Assembly: GCF_900188485.1 (NCBI RefSeq)
Contig: NZ_FZPH01000008.1
Coordinates: forward strand, 124,001-188,000
Direction: 5' to 3'
DNA: 64,000 nucleotides
DNA from: Asanoa hainanensis
Lineage (GTDB): Bacteria; Actinomycetota; Actinomycetes; Mycobacteriales; Micromonosporaceae
The notes beneath the pieces were generated by a model. The model saw only the letters and a list, made by a program, of their open reading frames with translations, searched no databases and had not been told where the DNA came from. The position numbers and the translations under genes are program-made. Shown piece by piece: positions 42,019 through 52,591 of the stretch. Each line of letters begins with the position of its first letter. Position 1 is the stretch's first letter.

Positions 42019-42435
42019 ATGAAATACATGATCATGCTGACCGGCTCGCAGCGCGACTTCGACATGATCACCGGGTCGGGCTCCGGCACCGCCTGGACGC
42101 CCGACGACCTGGCGGCGTTGCACGAGTTCATGACCAAGTGGAACAACGAGCTCGTCGAGTCCGGTGAGTTCGTCGACGGCCAGGGCCTGGCCGCGCCGGT
42201 GCACACCCGCCGGGTCTCGCTCCGCGACGGCGTGCCGGTGGTCACCGACGGCCCGTACGCGGAGACCCAGGAGGTCCTCGCCGGCTACACGATCGTCGAG
42301 TGCGCGAGCTTCGACCGGGCCACGGAGATCGCCGCGAAGCTGGCCGACACCCCGCACCCGGCGGGCGCGCAGCTGGCCAACGAGTGGTACGTCGACGTGC
42401 GGCCGATCGCCGGGGCGCCCGAGTTCGACGAGTGA
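42019..42435 (+). CDS. DGPF/YCII-related protein
   Basis: This 138-residue protein of the DGPF (YCII-like) family opens MKYMIMLTGSQRDFDM and ends with VTDGPYAETQEVLAGYTIVECASFDRATEIA, containing the DGPY signature of the family. Members usually sit next to ECF42 sigma factors and may be their targets or regulators. The ATG at 42019 has GAGGAG at 7-8 nt. Its stop overlaps the sigma gene start (TGATG at 42433-42437). Confidence 0.88.
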   Translation: MKYMIMLTGSQRDFDMITGSGSGTAWTPDDLAALHEFMTKWNNELVESGEFVDGQGLAAPVHTRRVSLRDGVPVVTDGPYAETQEVLAGYTIVECASFDRATEIAAKLADTPHPAGAQLANEWYVDVRPIAGAPEFDE

Positions 42436-43655
42436 TGCTCGAGCCGTCGGGGGAGGACCTGCTGCGCACGCTCGCGCCGCAGGTCCTCGGCGCGGTCGTC
42501 CGGCGCTACGGCCACTTCGACACGGCCGAGGACGCGGTGCAGGAGGCGCTGCTCGCCGCCGCCCGCCAGTGGCCGGTGGACGGCGTTCCCGACAACCCGC
42601 GCGCCTGGCTGGTCCGGGTCGCGGCCCGCCGCCTCACCGACCTGCTCCGGGCCGACCAGGCCCGCCGGGGCCGCGAGGAGACGGTCGCGGCCTGGCCGGT
42701 CCCGGCACCCGGTCCGGCCACGGACGACTCGCTCGTGCTGCTGTTCATGTGCTGCCATCCGTCGCTGTCACCGGCGTCGCAGATCGCGCTGACCCTGCGC
42801 GCGGTCGGCGGCCTGACCACGGGGGAGGTGGCCCGGGCCTTCCTGGTGCCCGAGGACACGATGACCCGCCGGATCACCCGGGCCAAGAAGTCCATCAAGG
42901 ACAGCGGCGTGCCGTTCGGACTCCCGCCGGCGGACGAGCGGTCGGCCCGGCTGGCGGCCGTGTTGCGCGTGCTCTACCTGATCTTCAACGAGGGCTACGT
43001 CGGCACGACCGGCCCCACCCTGCAGCGGGTGGAGCTGTCCACGGAGGCGATCCGGCTGGCCCGGCTCGTGCACCGGCTGCTGCCGGACGACGCGGAGGCC
43101 ACCGGACTGCTGGCGCTCATGCTGCTGACCGACGCCCGCCGGGCCGCCCGCACGGCGCCGGACGGCACGCCGGTGCCCATGGACGAGCAGGACCGGTCGC
43201 GCTGGGACCGCACTCAGATCGCCGAGGGGGTCGCGCTCGTCTCCGCGGCACTGCCCAGCGGCGACCCCGGGCCATACCAGATCCAGGCCGCGATCGCGGC
43301 GCTGCACGACGAGGCAGCGCGGGCCGAGGACACCGACTGGCCGCAGATCATGCTGCTGTACGAGGTGCTGCTCGACCACTCCGACAACCCGGTGGTGGCG
43401 CTCAACCACGCGGTGGCGGTCGCCATGGTCCGCGGCCCGGCCGCCGGGCTGGCGCTGCTCGACCCGCTGGGCAAGGACGAGCGCCTCGCCGCCGACCACC
43501 GCTGGCACGCCGCCCGTGCCCACCTGCTGGAGCGCTCCGGCGACCTCGATGCGGCGCGGGCCGCCTACCTGGCCGCCGCCGCGAAGACCATGAGCCAGCC
43601 GCAACAGCGCTACCTCCACACCCGGGCGGAATACGTTCGACGGGCGCGCGGTTGA
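42435..43655 (+). CDS. ECF42-group sigma factor with TPR-like extension
   Basis: This 406-residue protein has sigma region 2 (VVRRYGHFDTAEDAVQEALLAAARQWP...NPRAWLVRVAARRLTDLLR) and region 4 (LSPASQIALTLRAVGGLTTGEVARAFLVPEDTMTRRITRAKKSI). A long C-terminal helical domain (about 190-400, with FNEGYVGTTGPTLQRVELSTEAIRLARLVHRLLPDDAEATGLLALML) follows. That extension is typical of ECF42 and is needed for activity in Streptomyces. There is no anti-sigma gene nearby, as usual for the group. It overlaps the DGPF gene, so the two are coupled. Confidence 0.9.
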   Translation: MLEPSGEDLLRTLAPQVLGAVVRRYGHFDTAEDAVQEALLAAARQWPVDGVPDNPRAWLVRVAARRLTDLLRADQARRGREETVAAWPVPAPGPATDDSLVLLFMCCHPSLSPASQIALTLRAVGGLTTGEVARAFLVPEDTMTRRITRAKKSIKDSGVPFGLPPADERSARLAAVLRVLYLIFNEGYVGTTGPTLQRVELSTEAIRLARLVHRLLPDDAEATGLLALMLLTDARRAARTAPDGTPVPMDEQDRSRWDRTQIAEGVALVSAALPSGDPGPYQIQAAIAALHDEAARAEDTDWPQIMLLYEVLLDHSDNPVVALNHAVAVAMVRGPAAGLALLDPLGKDERLAADHRWHAARAHLLERSGDLDAARAAYLAAAAKTMSQPQQRYLHTRAEYVRRARG

Positions 43656-43666
43656 TCCGTACCGTG

Positions 43667-43744
43667 ATGGTCATGTTCTTCAGCAGCCCCGCGCGGCCCG
43701 CAGGTTTCTTCCTGCGGTGTGCCGCCGACGGCGCTGATCTCTGA
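43667..43744 (+). CDS. Leader ORF ahead of the extra tuf gene
   Basis: A 25-codon ORF ([18 protein letters not shown]...) runs from ATG 43667 (or the in-frame ATG 43673) to TGA at 43742. It ends 172 nt before tuf, sits in an otherwise non-coding leader, and its codons 11-17 lie in a perfect hairpin. Such an arrangement is typical of antibiotic-inducible attenuators. No ribosome site is obvious, and the ORF could be fortuitous. Confidence 0.45.
   Translation: MVMFFSSPARPAGFFLRCAADGADL
43698..43717 (+). promoter_or_regulatory. Hairpin inside the tuf leader ORF
   Basis: CCGCAGG / CCTGCGG with a TTTCTT loop forms a perfect 7-bp stem. A ribosome translating the leader ORF would melt it; a stalled ribosome would hold it open. 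Confidence 0.5.
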
Positions 43745-43880
43745 CCCTTCCTCGCAGCAGCAGAACCCGCGGGGAGGGGTTGGTCCCGGCCCGGTTCTGG
43801 CGCGGAGTTCTCTGTCATCACGGCCCGCTCGATCGGCGGCCCCGACGCGGGGTGGCGCCCGCCCGCGCACCTTCAAATGC

Positions 43881-43911
43881 CCTCCTTTCATCCAGTTCAG
43901 GAGGACTGAAC
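43881..43911 (+). promoter_or_regulatory. Shine-Dalgarno switch of the extra tuf gene
   Basis: The ribosome site AGGAGG (43899-43904) is exactly complementary to CCTCCT at 43881-43886, so it could be sequestered. In an alternative fold GTTCAG / CTGAAC (43895-43900 and 43906-43911) places GAGGA in a 5-nt loop. The two folds exclude each other. Confidence 0.45.
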
Positions 43912-43916
43912 CCACC

Positions 43917-45104
43917 ATGGCGAAGAGCCAGTACCTAAGGACAAAGCCACATCTGAACATCGGCACCATGGGTCATGTCGACCACGGCAAGACGACCCTG
44001 ACCGCCGCGATCACCAAGGTTCTGGCGGAGGCCGACCCGGCAACCAACCGGTTCGTGGCCTTCGACGGGATCGACCGGGCTCCGGAGGAGACGGCGCGGG
44101 GCATCACCATCAACATCGCCCACGTCGAGTACGAGACCGCGACGCGGCACTACGCGCACGTGGACATGCCCGGCCACGCCGACTACGTGAAGAACATGAT
44201 CACGGGTGCGGCGCAGGTGGACGGCGCGATCCTCGTCGTGTCCGCGCTCGACGGTGCGATGCCGCAGACCCGGGAGCACGTGCTGCTCGCCCGCCGGGTC
44301 GGGGTGCCGCACCTCGTGGTGGCGCTCAACAAGTCCGACGCCGTCGAGGACGCCGAACTGCTCGACCTGGTCGAGCTCGAGGTCCGGGACCTGCTCTCCG
44401 AGTACGGCTTCCCGGGCGACGAGGTGCCGGTCGTGCGGGTGTCCGCGCTGCGGGCGCTGGAGGGCGACCCGGTGTGGACGCGGTCCGTCGTGGACCTGCT
44501 CGACGCGGTCGACCGGTACGTGCCGGTGCCGCCGCGGGCCGTCGACGAGCCGTTCCTCATGCCGATCGAGAACACGCTGACGATCTCCGGTCGCGGCACC
44601 GTCGTGACCGGCGCGATCGAGCGCGGCACCCTGCGCGTCGGCGACCAGGTCGAGGTGGTCGGGCTCGGCGACACGCTGACGACGGTGGCGACCGGGCTGG
44701 AGACGTTCGGCAAGTCGCTGGCCACGGCCGAGGCCGGTGACAACGCGGCGATCCTGCTGCGCGGGGTCAAGCGCGACCAGGTGCAGCGCGGCCAGGTCGT
44801 GGCGGCGCCCGGCTCCGTCACGCCGCACCGCCGGTTCGCCGCGCGGCTGCACGCGTTGACCGCGGCCGAGGGTGGCCGGCACACGCCGTTCCTCGCCAAC
44901 TACCGGCCCCAGTTCTACTTCCGGACCACCGACGTGGCCGGGGCGATCGAGCTGGGGGAGGGGATCACCATGGTCCTGCCCGGTGACACGGTCGACCTGA
45001 CCGTCGAGCTGAGCCGGCCGGTGGCCATGCACGTCGGGCTCGGCTTCGCGGTCCGCGAGGGCGGCCGAACGGTCGCGGCGGGCACGGTCACCGAGATCCT
45101 CTAG
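43917..45104 (+). CDS. tuf: Extra elongation factor Tu (Tuf3-like)
   Basis: The 395-residue translation GTPase delivers aminoacyl-tRNA to the ribosome. GHVDHGKTT (G1), [12 protein letters not shown] (switch I), [10 protein letters not shown] (G3) and ALNKSD (G4) are all present. It is not in a ribosomal-protein operon and differs from usual actinobacterial EF-Tu at many places. The stretch normally LLARQVGVP reads LLARRVGVP, so the residue matching E. coli Gln124, a kirromycin-resistance site, is Arg127. It is probably a Streptomyces Tuf3-like paralog for stress or elfamycin conditions. ATG 43917 has AGGAGG at 12 nt and a structured leader. Confidence 0.9.
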   Translation: MAKSQYLRTKPHLNIGTMGHVDHGKTTLTAAITKVLAEADPATNRFVAFDGIDRAPEETARGITINIAHVEYETATRHYAHVDMPGHADYVKNMITGAAQVDGAILVVSALDGAMPQTREHVLLARRVGVPHLVVALNKSDAVEDAELLDLVELEVRDLLSEYGFPGDEVPVVRVSALRALEGDPVWTRSVVDLLDAVDRYVPVPPRAVDEPFLMPIENTLTISGRGTVVTGAIERGTLRVGDQVEVVGLGDTLTTVATGLETFGKSLATAEAGDNAAILLRGVKRDQVQRGQVVAAPGSVTPHRRFAARLHALTAAEGGRHTPFLANYRPQFYFRTTDVAGAIELGEGITMVLPGDTVDLTVELSRPVAMHVGLGFAVREGGRTVAAGTVTEIL

Positions 45105-45111
45105 CGACCCA

Positions 45112-45145
45112 CGTTCCGCCTGGTCCTACGGGGCCAGGCGGAACG
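45112..45145. terminator. Bidirectional terminator between tuf and DUF4389
   Basis: A perfect 12-bp stem (CGTTCCGCCTGG / CCAGGCGGAACG) with a 10-nt loop lies 7 nt after the tuf stop. It overlaps the last codons of the convergent DUF4389 gene (stop at 45126). Confidence 0.75.
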
Positions 45146-45773
45146 GCGGGTAGCGGTCCGTGGCCAGGGTGAACGCGTACGCCGTGACCCGGTTCTGCCA
45201 GCGCAGCAGACCCTCGACATAGGTGAAGAGCCCCCGCGGGTAGCGCCCCGTGAACAGGATCGCGAACCAGGCGATGATCACCGCGGCCACGCCGCCGATG
45301 TGCAGGAAGAACAGCACCACGTAGTGCGGGATCGCGAGGAGCCACTTGACGATCGGCAGGAACCGGTTCAGCGTCCCGCCCGGGTAGTCGTAGTCCAGCC
45401 GCACCGACTGGTGGTCGTCCGTGGCCGGGTAGCGATCGTCCATCAGCGCGAAGTAGACGGTCACCCGGTTGGCGAAGCGCTGGAGCTCCAGGTTCCAGTC
45501 GAACCACCAGCGCGGGTACTTCTTGCGGAACAGGATCATCAGCAGCGGCCCGAAGAACAGCACACCACCGAAGCCGTACGCGACCGTCTCGGCGCTGTTG
45601 CCGTCGTCGCCGCCCCACTGGCCCCACTCGGCGCCGCCGCTGTAGACGGTGCCGAGCAGGATCACGATCGGGATGACCATGAACAGCCGGAAGAAGCTCG
45701 TGAGCCGGTTCAGCGGCCGGTCCGGATAGGCGACGGAGAAGTTCACCGGGTACGCCTGAGCGGTCGGTTCCAT
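45126..45773 (-). CDS. DUF4389 membrane protein
   Basis: This 215-residue integral membrane protein has about four hydrophobic segments (TSFFRLFMVIPIVILLGTVY, TVAYGFGGVLFFGPLLMILF, FLPIVKWLLAIPHYVVLFFLHIGGVAAVIIAWFAILF) and the family blocks YPDRPLNRLTSFFR and RYPRGLFTYVEGLLRWQNRVTAYAFTLATDRYPPF. DUF4389 proteins are thought to be involved in surface or pilus-like functions in actinobacteria, but evidence is thin. The ATG at 45773 (MEPTAQAYPVNFSVAYPDRP) is the family start; the frame is open to 45941 but without a ribosome site. It is divergent from the lipoprotein gene. Confidence 0.83.
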   Translation of the reverse strand: MEPTAQAYPVNFSVAYPDRPLNRLTSFFRLFMVIPIVILLGTVYSGGAEWGQWGGDDGNSAETVAYGFGGVLFFGPLLMILFRKKYPRWWFDWNLELQRFANRVTVYFALMDDRYPATDDHQSVRLDYDYPGGTLNRFLPIVKWLLAIPHYVVLFFLHIGGVAAVIIAWFAILFTGRYPRGLFTYVEGLLRWQNRVTAYAFTLATDRYPPFRLAP

Positions 45774-45858
45774 ATGTGCATCTTGCGGGGTTTGGCCCGA
45801 TTTAGGGCCGGAATCCCGTACCGCTACGCCACAGGAATATGTGCCAGACTCACGAACC

Positions 45859-46350
45859 GTGCTGTCCCCACGTCGTGCCCTGGCCGTGGCGAGCCTGGCT
45901 GTAGCCCTCGCCGCACCGCTCAGCGGCTGCTCGGTCGCCAAACAGATCGTCGGCGCTGATCCGAAGCCGATCGACGAGAGCCCGCAGAAGGCCCGCGAGA
46001 AGGTCGAGGCCTACCTGCTCGCGATGGGCAAGCGGGACCTGGCCGCCGGCCGCAAGCAGCTCTGCCCGACCCTGGCCGGCACGTTCGACAAGACCGCCCA
46101 GGGCGAGGGCGGCGACTTCAGCAAGAAGGTCAAGGTCTCCGGCGGGTTCGTGACCGACGTGCGGGCCGAGGGCAACGGGCAGCAGGTGACGACCGCGATG
46201 CTCGTCACCCCGGCCGGCGGCAAGGCCACCCCGGTCGGGGTCGTCTTCCTCGTGACCAACATCGATACGGGCTGGTGCATCGCGCGCGAGGACCCGGCCG
46301 TAGTGCTTCCGTCGATGCCCTCGCCGCCCGGCCCAACGCCTTCCCAGTGA
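45859..46350 (+). CDS. Putative lipoprotein
   Basis: This 163-residue protein has a lipoprotein signal peptide (RRALAVASLAVALAAPLSGCS, lipobox LSGC) so the Cys should be lipidated and the protein tethered outside the membrane. The mature part (KAREKVEAYLLAMGKRDLAAGRKQLCPTLAGTF, then VSGGFVTDVRAEGNGQQVTTAMLVTPAGGKATPVGVVFLVT) resembles small DUF4878/NTF2-like domains with a CxnC pair. The GTG at 45859 gives a good signal sequence; an upstream in-frame GTG at 45841 is also possible. It precedes aroG by 24 nt. Confidence 0.75.
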   Translation: MLSPRRALAVASLAVALAAPLSGCSVAKQIVGADPKPIDESPQKAREKVEAYLLAMGKRDLAAGRKQLCPTLAGTFDKTAQGEGGDFSKKVKVSGGFVTDVRAEGNGQQVTTAMLVTPAGGKATPVGVVFLVTNIDTGWCIAREDPAVVLPSMPSPPGPTPSQ

Positions 46351-48802
<2,452 letters not shown>

Positions 48803-48871
48803 CAGGTTCGCGTGCTTTGCTGAGTAGTTGACCGGTCCGCACCGGGCCGGCTCGGCTGCGCGGGGGTTGGC

Positions 48872-50399
48872 ATGGCCAACGCGGGCCTGTGGCGGTGGTC
48901 CGCCTGGGCCTTTCTGGCGGTCGCGGGCGCTTTGGTGCTCGCGACGCTGGCGGGCGCTGCGCCGGTGCTGAGCGCGGTCGCCGCCGCGGCGGCGTTCCTG
49001 GTGGCCGGAGTGACCCTGGTCGTCCGCCGACCGCCCCGCGTGGCGGCCTGGGGCTCGCTGACGGTGGCGTCGGGATCGGTGGTGTTCCGGATCTACGCCG
49101 CGGTGACCGGTCCGGTGATGGTGGGCGGCCGCAGCGGCGGGCTGGCCGGTGGGGACATCCGGGCCCTGGTGCTCTATCCGGCGCTCGCGGTCGGACTGGT
49201 CCTGCTGGGTGGCACCGGAGCCGCCGCCGACCTGACGGACAGCCTCGACGCCTCGGTCGTCACCCTCGGGGTGTTCGTGCTGCTGTGGCTGTTCCTGCTG
49301 CACGGCCAGATCGTTCCGACCGGCGCCCGGCTGGTGGTGTCCGGGCTGCGGCCCGTCGGGATCTCGGTCGTCCTCGGCGCGCTGGTCCGGCTGTTGTTCG
49401 TCGTGCGTCCCCGCGCTCCGACCATCAGGTTCGTGGCGGTCGGGGTCGTCCTGGCCCTGGTCGGCGCGATCGGGCTGGTGGCCCGGCAGGCCGGCTACGA
49501 CGTCGACGGCCGGCTCTTCGGCGGTGGGATCTTCGCCGTCGGGTTCGCCGTCCTGATCGCCGTCGCGCTGCTGCGTCCCTCCTCGGCCGAGGTGCCGGCG
49601 CGCCGGGGCGAGGGCCTCCCGGCCGCCCGGCTCAGCCGCGGGCGGCCGCGCTGTTCGTCGCGCTGACGCTGCTCGGCCCGCTGGCCTGGGTGACCGCAGT
49701 GGCCTTCGGGCAGTTCAACCCCGGTTCTCCGGAAGACTTCGGGCCGCCGGTGCTGGCCGCCGCGTTGATCGCGCTGCTGCTCCTGTGGCGGCTGTCGCTG
49801 CTGGCCCGCGTGGCGGACGCGCCGAGGAGCTCGGGGTGGTGGTCGGTGAGCTGCGCGGGCTCCAGGCGGAGCTCGCCTACCGCGCGTCGCACGACCCGCT
49901 GACCGGCCTGTCCAACCGGTCGGTGCTCATGGAACGGCTGACCGCCCTCCCGCCCCGGCGGTCACACGCGTTGCTGCTGGTCGACCTCGACGGGTTCAAG
50001 GAGATCAACGACTCGCTCGGCCATCCCACCGGCGACGAGCTGCTGGTCTCCCTCGGCCGCCGGCTGACCTCGCTGGCGCCGCCGGGCAGCACGCTCGTCC
50101 GGCTGGGCGGCGACGAGTTCGCCCTGCTGCTGCCGAGCACGGCGGAGGCCGGCGGGCTGGCCGTCGGCGGGACGATCTGCGCCCGGCTGCGGGTGCCGTA
50201 CCCGTCCACCCACGGCGAGCTGGCCGTCAGCGCCAGCGTCGGGGTGACGGCCGGGCCGCTGGCCGCGCGCTCCCCGGCCGACCTGCTGCGCGAGGCCGAC
50301 CTGGCGCTGTACGCGGCCAAGGCGGCGGGCAAGGACCGAGCCGCGGCGTACCGGCCTGACCTGGCCCCACCGGGTCTAGGTGTCCAAGGTCGACAGTAG
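48872..50399 (+). pseudogene. Diguanylate cyclase with two frameshifts
   Basis: One protein is spread over three reading frames. Positions 48872-49640 encode an N-terminal membrane part (MANAGLWRWSAWAFLAVAGALVL...). About 49640-49820 continue, one frame earlier, as two further membrane segments (AALFVALTLLGPLAWVTAVAF and LIALLLLWRLSLLARVADA). From about 49821 a third frame gives RAEELGVVVGELRGLQ and a GGDEF domain with HDPLTGLSNRSVLMERL, LLLVDLDGFKEINDSLGH, VRLGGDEFALLL and ADLALYAAKAAGKDR. Both shifts fit loss of single bases. The GGDEF motif is intact, so either the gene has decayed recently or the sequence has errors. A shorter GGDEF protein could start at GTG 49785. Confidence 0.7.
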
Positions 50400-51350
50400 G
50401 TCTGTGCCGCGCTCGGTGAGGCGGTAGACGACCGCGCGGCCGACTCGGGCGCCGGCCACCACGCCCGCGTCGCGGAGCACGGCCAGGTGCGTGCTCACCG
50501 TGCCCAACGAGACGTCCAGGGTGTACGCGAGCTGCGTGCTGGTCGCCGCCCGGCGCAGCTCGCGGACCACCCGCGCCCGGCCCGGTCCCAGCAGCGAGCC
50601 GAGCGGGTCCCCGGCCGGGCCGGCCACCTCCGCCGCCGGGCCGCGGGCCGGGTAGACCAGCGCGTAGAGCGGCGGGCGCTCGCAGGTCCACGAGCCGACG
50701 CCGGCCGTCTTCGGCACGAACACCAGACCCTCGTCGGTGATCCAGCGGTCGGGGTAGTCCTGCTCGCTGAACCGGATCGCGTCGTCGCCGACCCAGACGG
50801 AGTGCCGGGTCATGTTCTTGACCGCTTCCTTCCAGCCGTACGCGGCGAGCAGGCCCGCGCGGTGCATGATGTCGCGTTCGAGCAGCGCCCGGCGGCGCGG
50901 CCAGTCCTTGGCGACGTGCCGCCGCCAGCCCTCGGCCAGCACTTCTGCCGTCCTGGGCCCGAGGTCCGCTCCGCTCAGCCAGCGGGTGTCCTGTGGCTCC
51001 CAGCTCTTTGTGACCGCGGTGGCAACGGTCGCGCGGATCTCGTCGTCGGTGAAGGTCGCTACTTCTTTGAGCTCGTCGCGTAGCCGGGTCCTGGTGCCGC
51101 CGGTGGGTGGGACGGCGACCATGTCCGGCAGCCACTTGGTGGCCGAGACCAGCGCGAGCAGGCCGGCCGCGAACGGGTCGCCGGCCAGCCATTTCTGGAA
51201 GCCGGGCTGGTTCGCGGTGTGCCAGCTTTTCAGCCATGGCTCCGGCGCCGGTCGGTGCAACGCGATCAGCGAGCCCAGCGTCTCGGCGAGCGGGGACAGC
51301 GCGAAGCGGCAACGGGCCAGCGCGGTGGGGGAGAGCCTCAGGAGGGTCAT
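50376..51350 (-). CDS. ArsR-family regulator (DUF5937)
   Basis: This 324-residue protein has a long N-terminal domain of the DUF5937 type (MTLLRLSPTALARCRFALSPLAETLGSLIALHRPAPEPWLKSWH) and a C-terminal winged helix with LARVVRELRRAATSTQLAYTLDVSLGTVSTHLAVLRDAGVVAGARVGRAVVYRLTERG, the ArsR pattern. It probably represses the divergent MFS transporter gene, whose start is 56 nt away. Effector unknown. ATG 51350. Its 3' end overlaps the diguanylate cyclase remnant. Confidence 0.87.
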   Translation of the reverse strand: MTLLRLSPTALARCRFALSPLAETLGSLIALHRPAPEPWLKSWHTANQPGFQKWLAGDPFAAGLLALVSATKWLPDMVAVPPTGGTRTRLRDELKEVATFTDDEIRATVATAVTKSWEPQDTRWLSGADLGPRTAEVLAEGWRRHVAKDWPRRRALLERDIMHRAGLLAAYGWKEAVKNMTRHSVWVGDDAIRFSEQDYPDRWITDEGLVFVPKTAGVGSWTCERPPLYALVYPARGPAAEVAGPAGDPLGSLLGPGRARVVRELRRAATSTQLAYTLDVSLGTVSTHLAVLRDAGVVAGARVGRAVVYRLTERGTDLLSTLDT

Positions 51351-51406
51351 GTTTACGCCTTTCGCCGCAAGGTTAGCGGCCGGGCGGGCGTGGCCGGAAT
51401 GCTCCC

Positions 51407-52591
51407 GTGGTGCTGTTCACCCCTGGATTCCGCGCCTTCTATCTCGGTCGGCTGGTGTCGCTCGCCGGCAGCGCGATGACCCCGATCGCGCTCGCCTTCG
51501 CCGTGCTCGACGCCAGCGGCCGGCCCTCCGACCTCGGCATCGTGCTGGCCTGCCAAATCGTGCCGCACCTGGCCCTGCTGCTGGTCGGAGGCGTCGTCGC
51601 GGACCGGCTCCCGCGCCTCGCGGTGCTGGTCGCGGCCAACCTGGGCGCGGGCCTGACCCAGGGCGGGATCGCGCTGGTGCTGATCAGCGGCGCGTATCGC
51701 CTGTGGCTGGTGACCGGGCTCGCGCTGCTGGCCGGGGCCTGGGAGGCGTTCACCTCGCCCGCGCTGCGCGGCATCGTGCCGGAGATCGTCTCGACGGACC
51801 ACCTGCAGCGGGCCAACTCGTTGCTGTCGGCGACCCGCAGCGCGGTGCTGATCGTCGGACCGACCGTGTCCGGGCTGGTCGTGGTCGCCGCCGGGGGCGG
51901 CTGGGCGATCGCCGTCGACGCGGTCAGCTTCGTCGCGGCGGCGGCCTTCCTGTCGCGGCTGCCCCGGGTCGCTCCGGCTCCGGCCGCCGGGGCGCGTCTG
52001 CTGCACGACATCCGGGACGGCTGGCGGGTGTTCGTCGCGATCCCGTGGGTGTGGCCGGTCGCGGTCGCGTACGCGGTGATCAATCTCGTGAACGTCGGTC
52101 CCTGGCAGATCCTCGGGCCCGCCCTGACCCAGCAGCGCTCGGGCGAGGCCGCCTGGGGCATGGTGCTCAGCGTGCGGGCCGTCGGGCTGCTGGCGATGAG
52201 CGCCGTGATGTACAAGCTGACGCTGCGCCGCCCGCTGCGCTTCGGCCGGCTGGCCGGCGCGCTCGGCGCCTGCTCACTGCTGGCGCTCGGGCTCGGCCTG
52301 CACCCGGTCGCGCTGGCGGCGTGCGCGTTCCTCGGCGGGGTGGGCTTCGCGGCGTCGGGGATCACCTGGGAGAGCGCGGTGCAGCAGCACGTCCCGTCGG
52401 CCCACCTCGGCCGCGTCTCGTCGATCGACGACCTGCTGTCGTTCGCGGCGATCCCGGCCGGCCAGCTCCTGGTCGGCCCGGCCGCGGCCGCCTGGGGCGG
52501 CGCGCGGGTGGCGCTGGCCTGCGGGGTCGTATTCGCGGTGGCGGCGCTGGCCCCGCTCGGCGTGCGGGCGGTCCGTGGCCTAGGCCAGTAA
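51407..52591 (+). CDS. MFS transporter
   Basis: This 394-residue transporter has about twelve membrane segments (for example FYLGRLVSLAGSAMTPIALAFAVL, LWLVTGLALLAGAWEAF, WAIAVDAVSFVAAAAFL, ALGACSLLALGLGL) with an MFS_3-type signature (ADRLPRLAVLVAANLGAGL). Such proteins export drugs or enterobactin-like compounds; the substrate here is unknown. The start is the GTG at 51407 or the next at 51410. It is divergent from the ArsR-like regulator, which probably controls it. It overlaps the convergent endonuclease IV gene at its 3' end by 12 bp. Confidence 0.87.
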   Translation: MVLFTPGFRAFYLGRLVSLAGSAMTPIALAFAVLDASGRPSDLGIVLACQIVPHLALLLVGGVVADRLPRLAVLVAANLGAGLTQGGIALVLISGAYRLWLVTGLALLAGAWEAFTSPALRGIVPEIVSTDHLQRANSLLSATRSAVLIVGPTVSGLVVVAAGGGWAIAVDAVSFVAAAAFLSRLPRVAPAPAAGARLLHDIRDGWRVFVAIPWVWPVAVAYAVINLVNVGPWQILGPALTQQRSGEAAWGMVLSVRAVGLLAMSAVMYKLTLRRPLRFGRLAGALGACSLLALGLGLHPVALAACAFLGGVGFAASGITWESAVQQHVPSAHLGRVSSIDDLLSFAAIPAGQLLVGPAAAAWGGARVALACGVVFAVAALAPLGVRAVRGLGQ

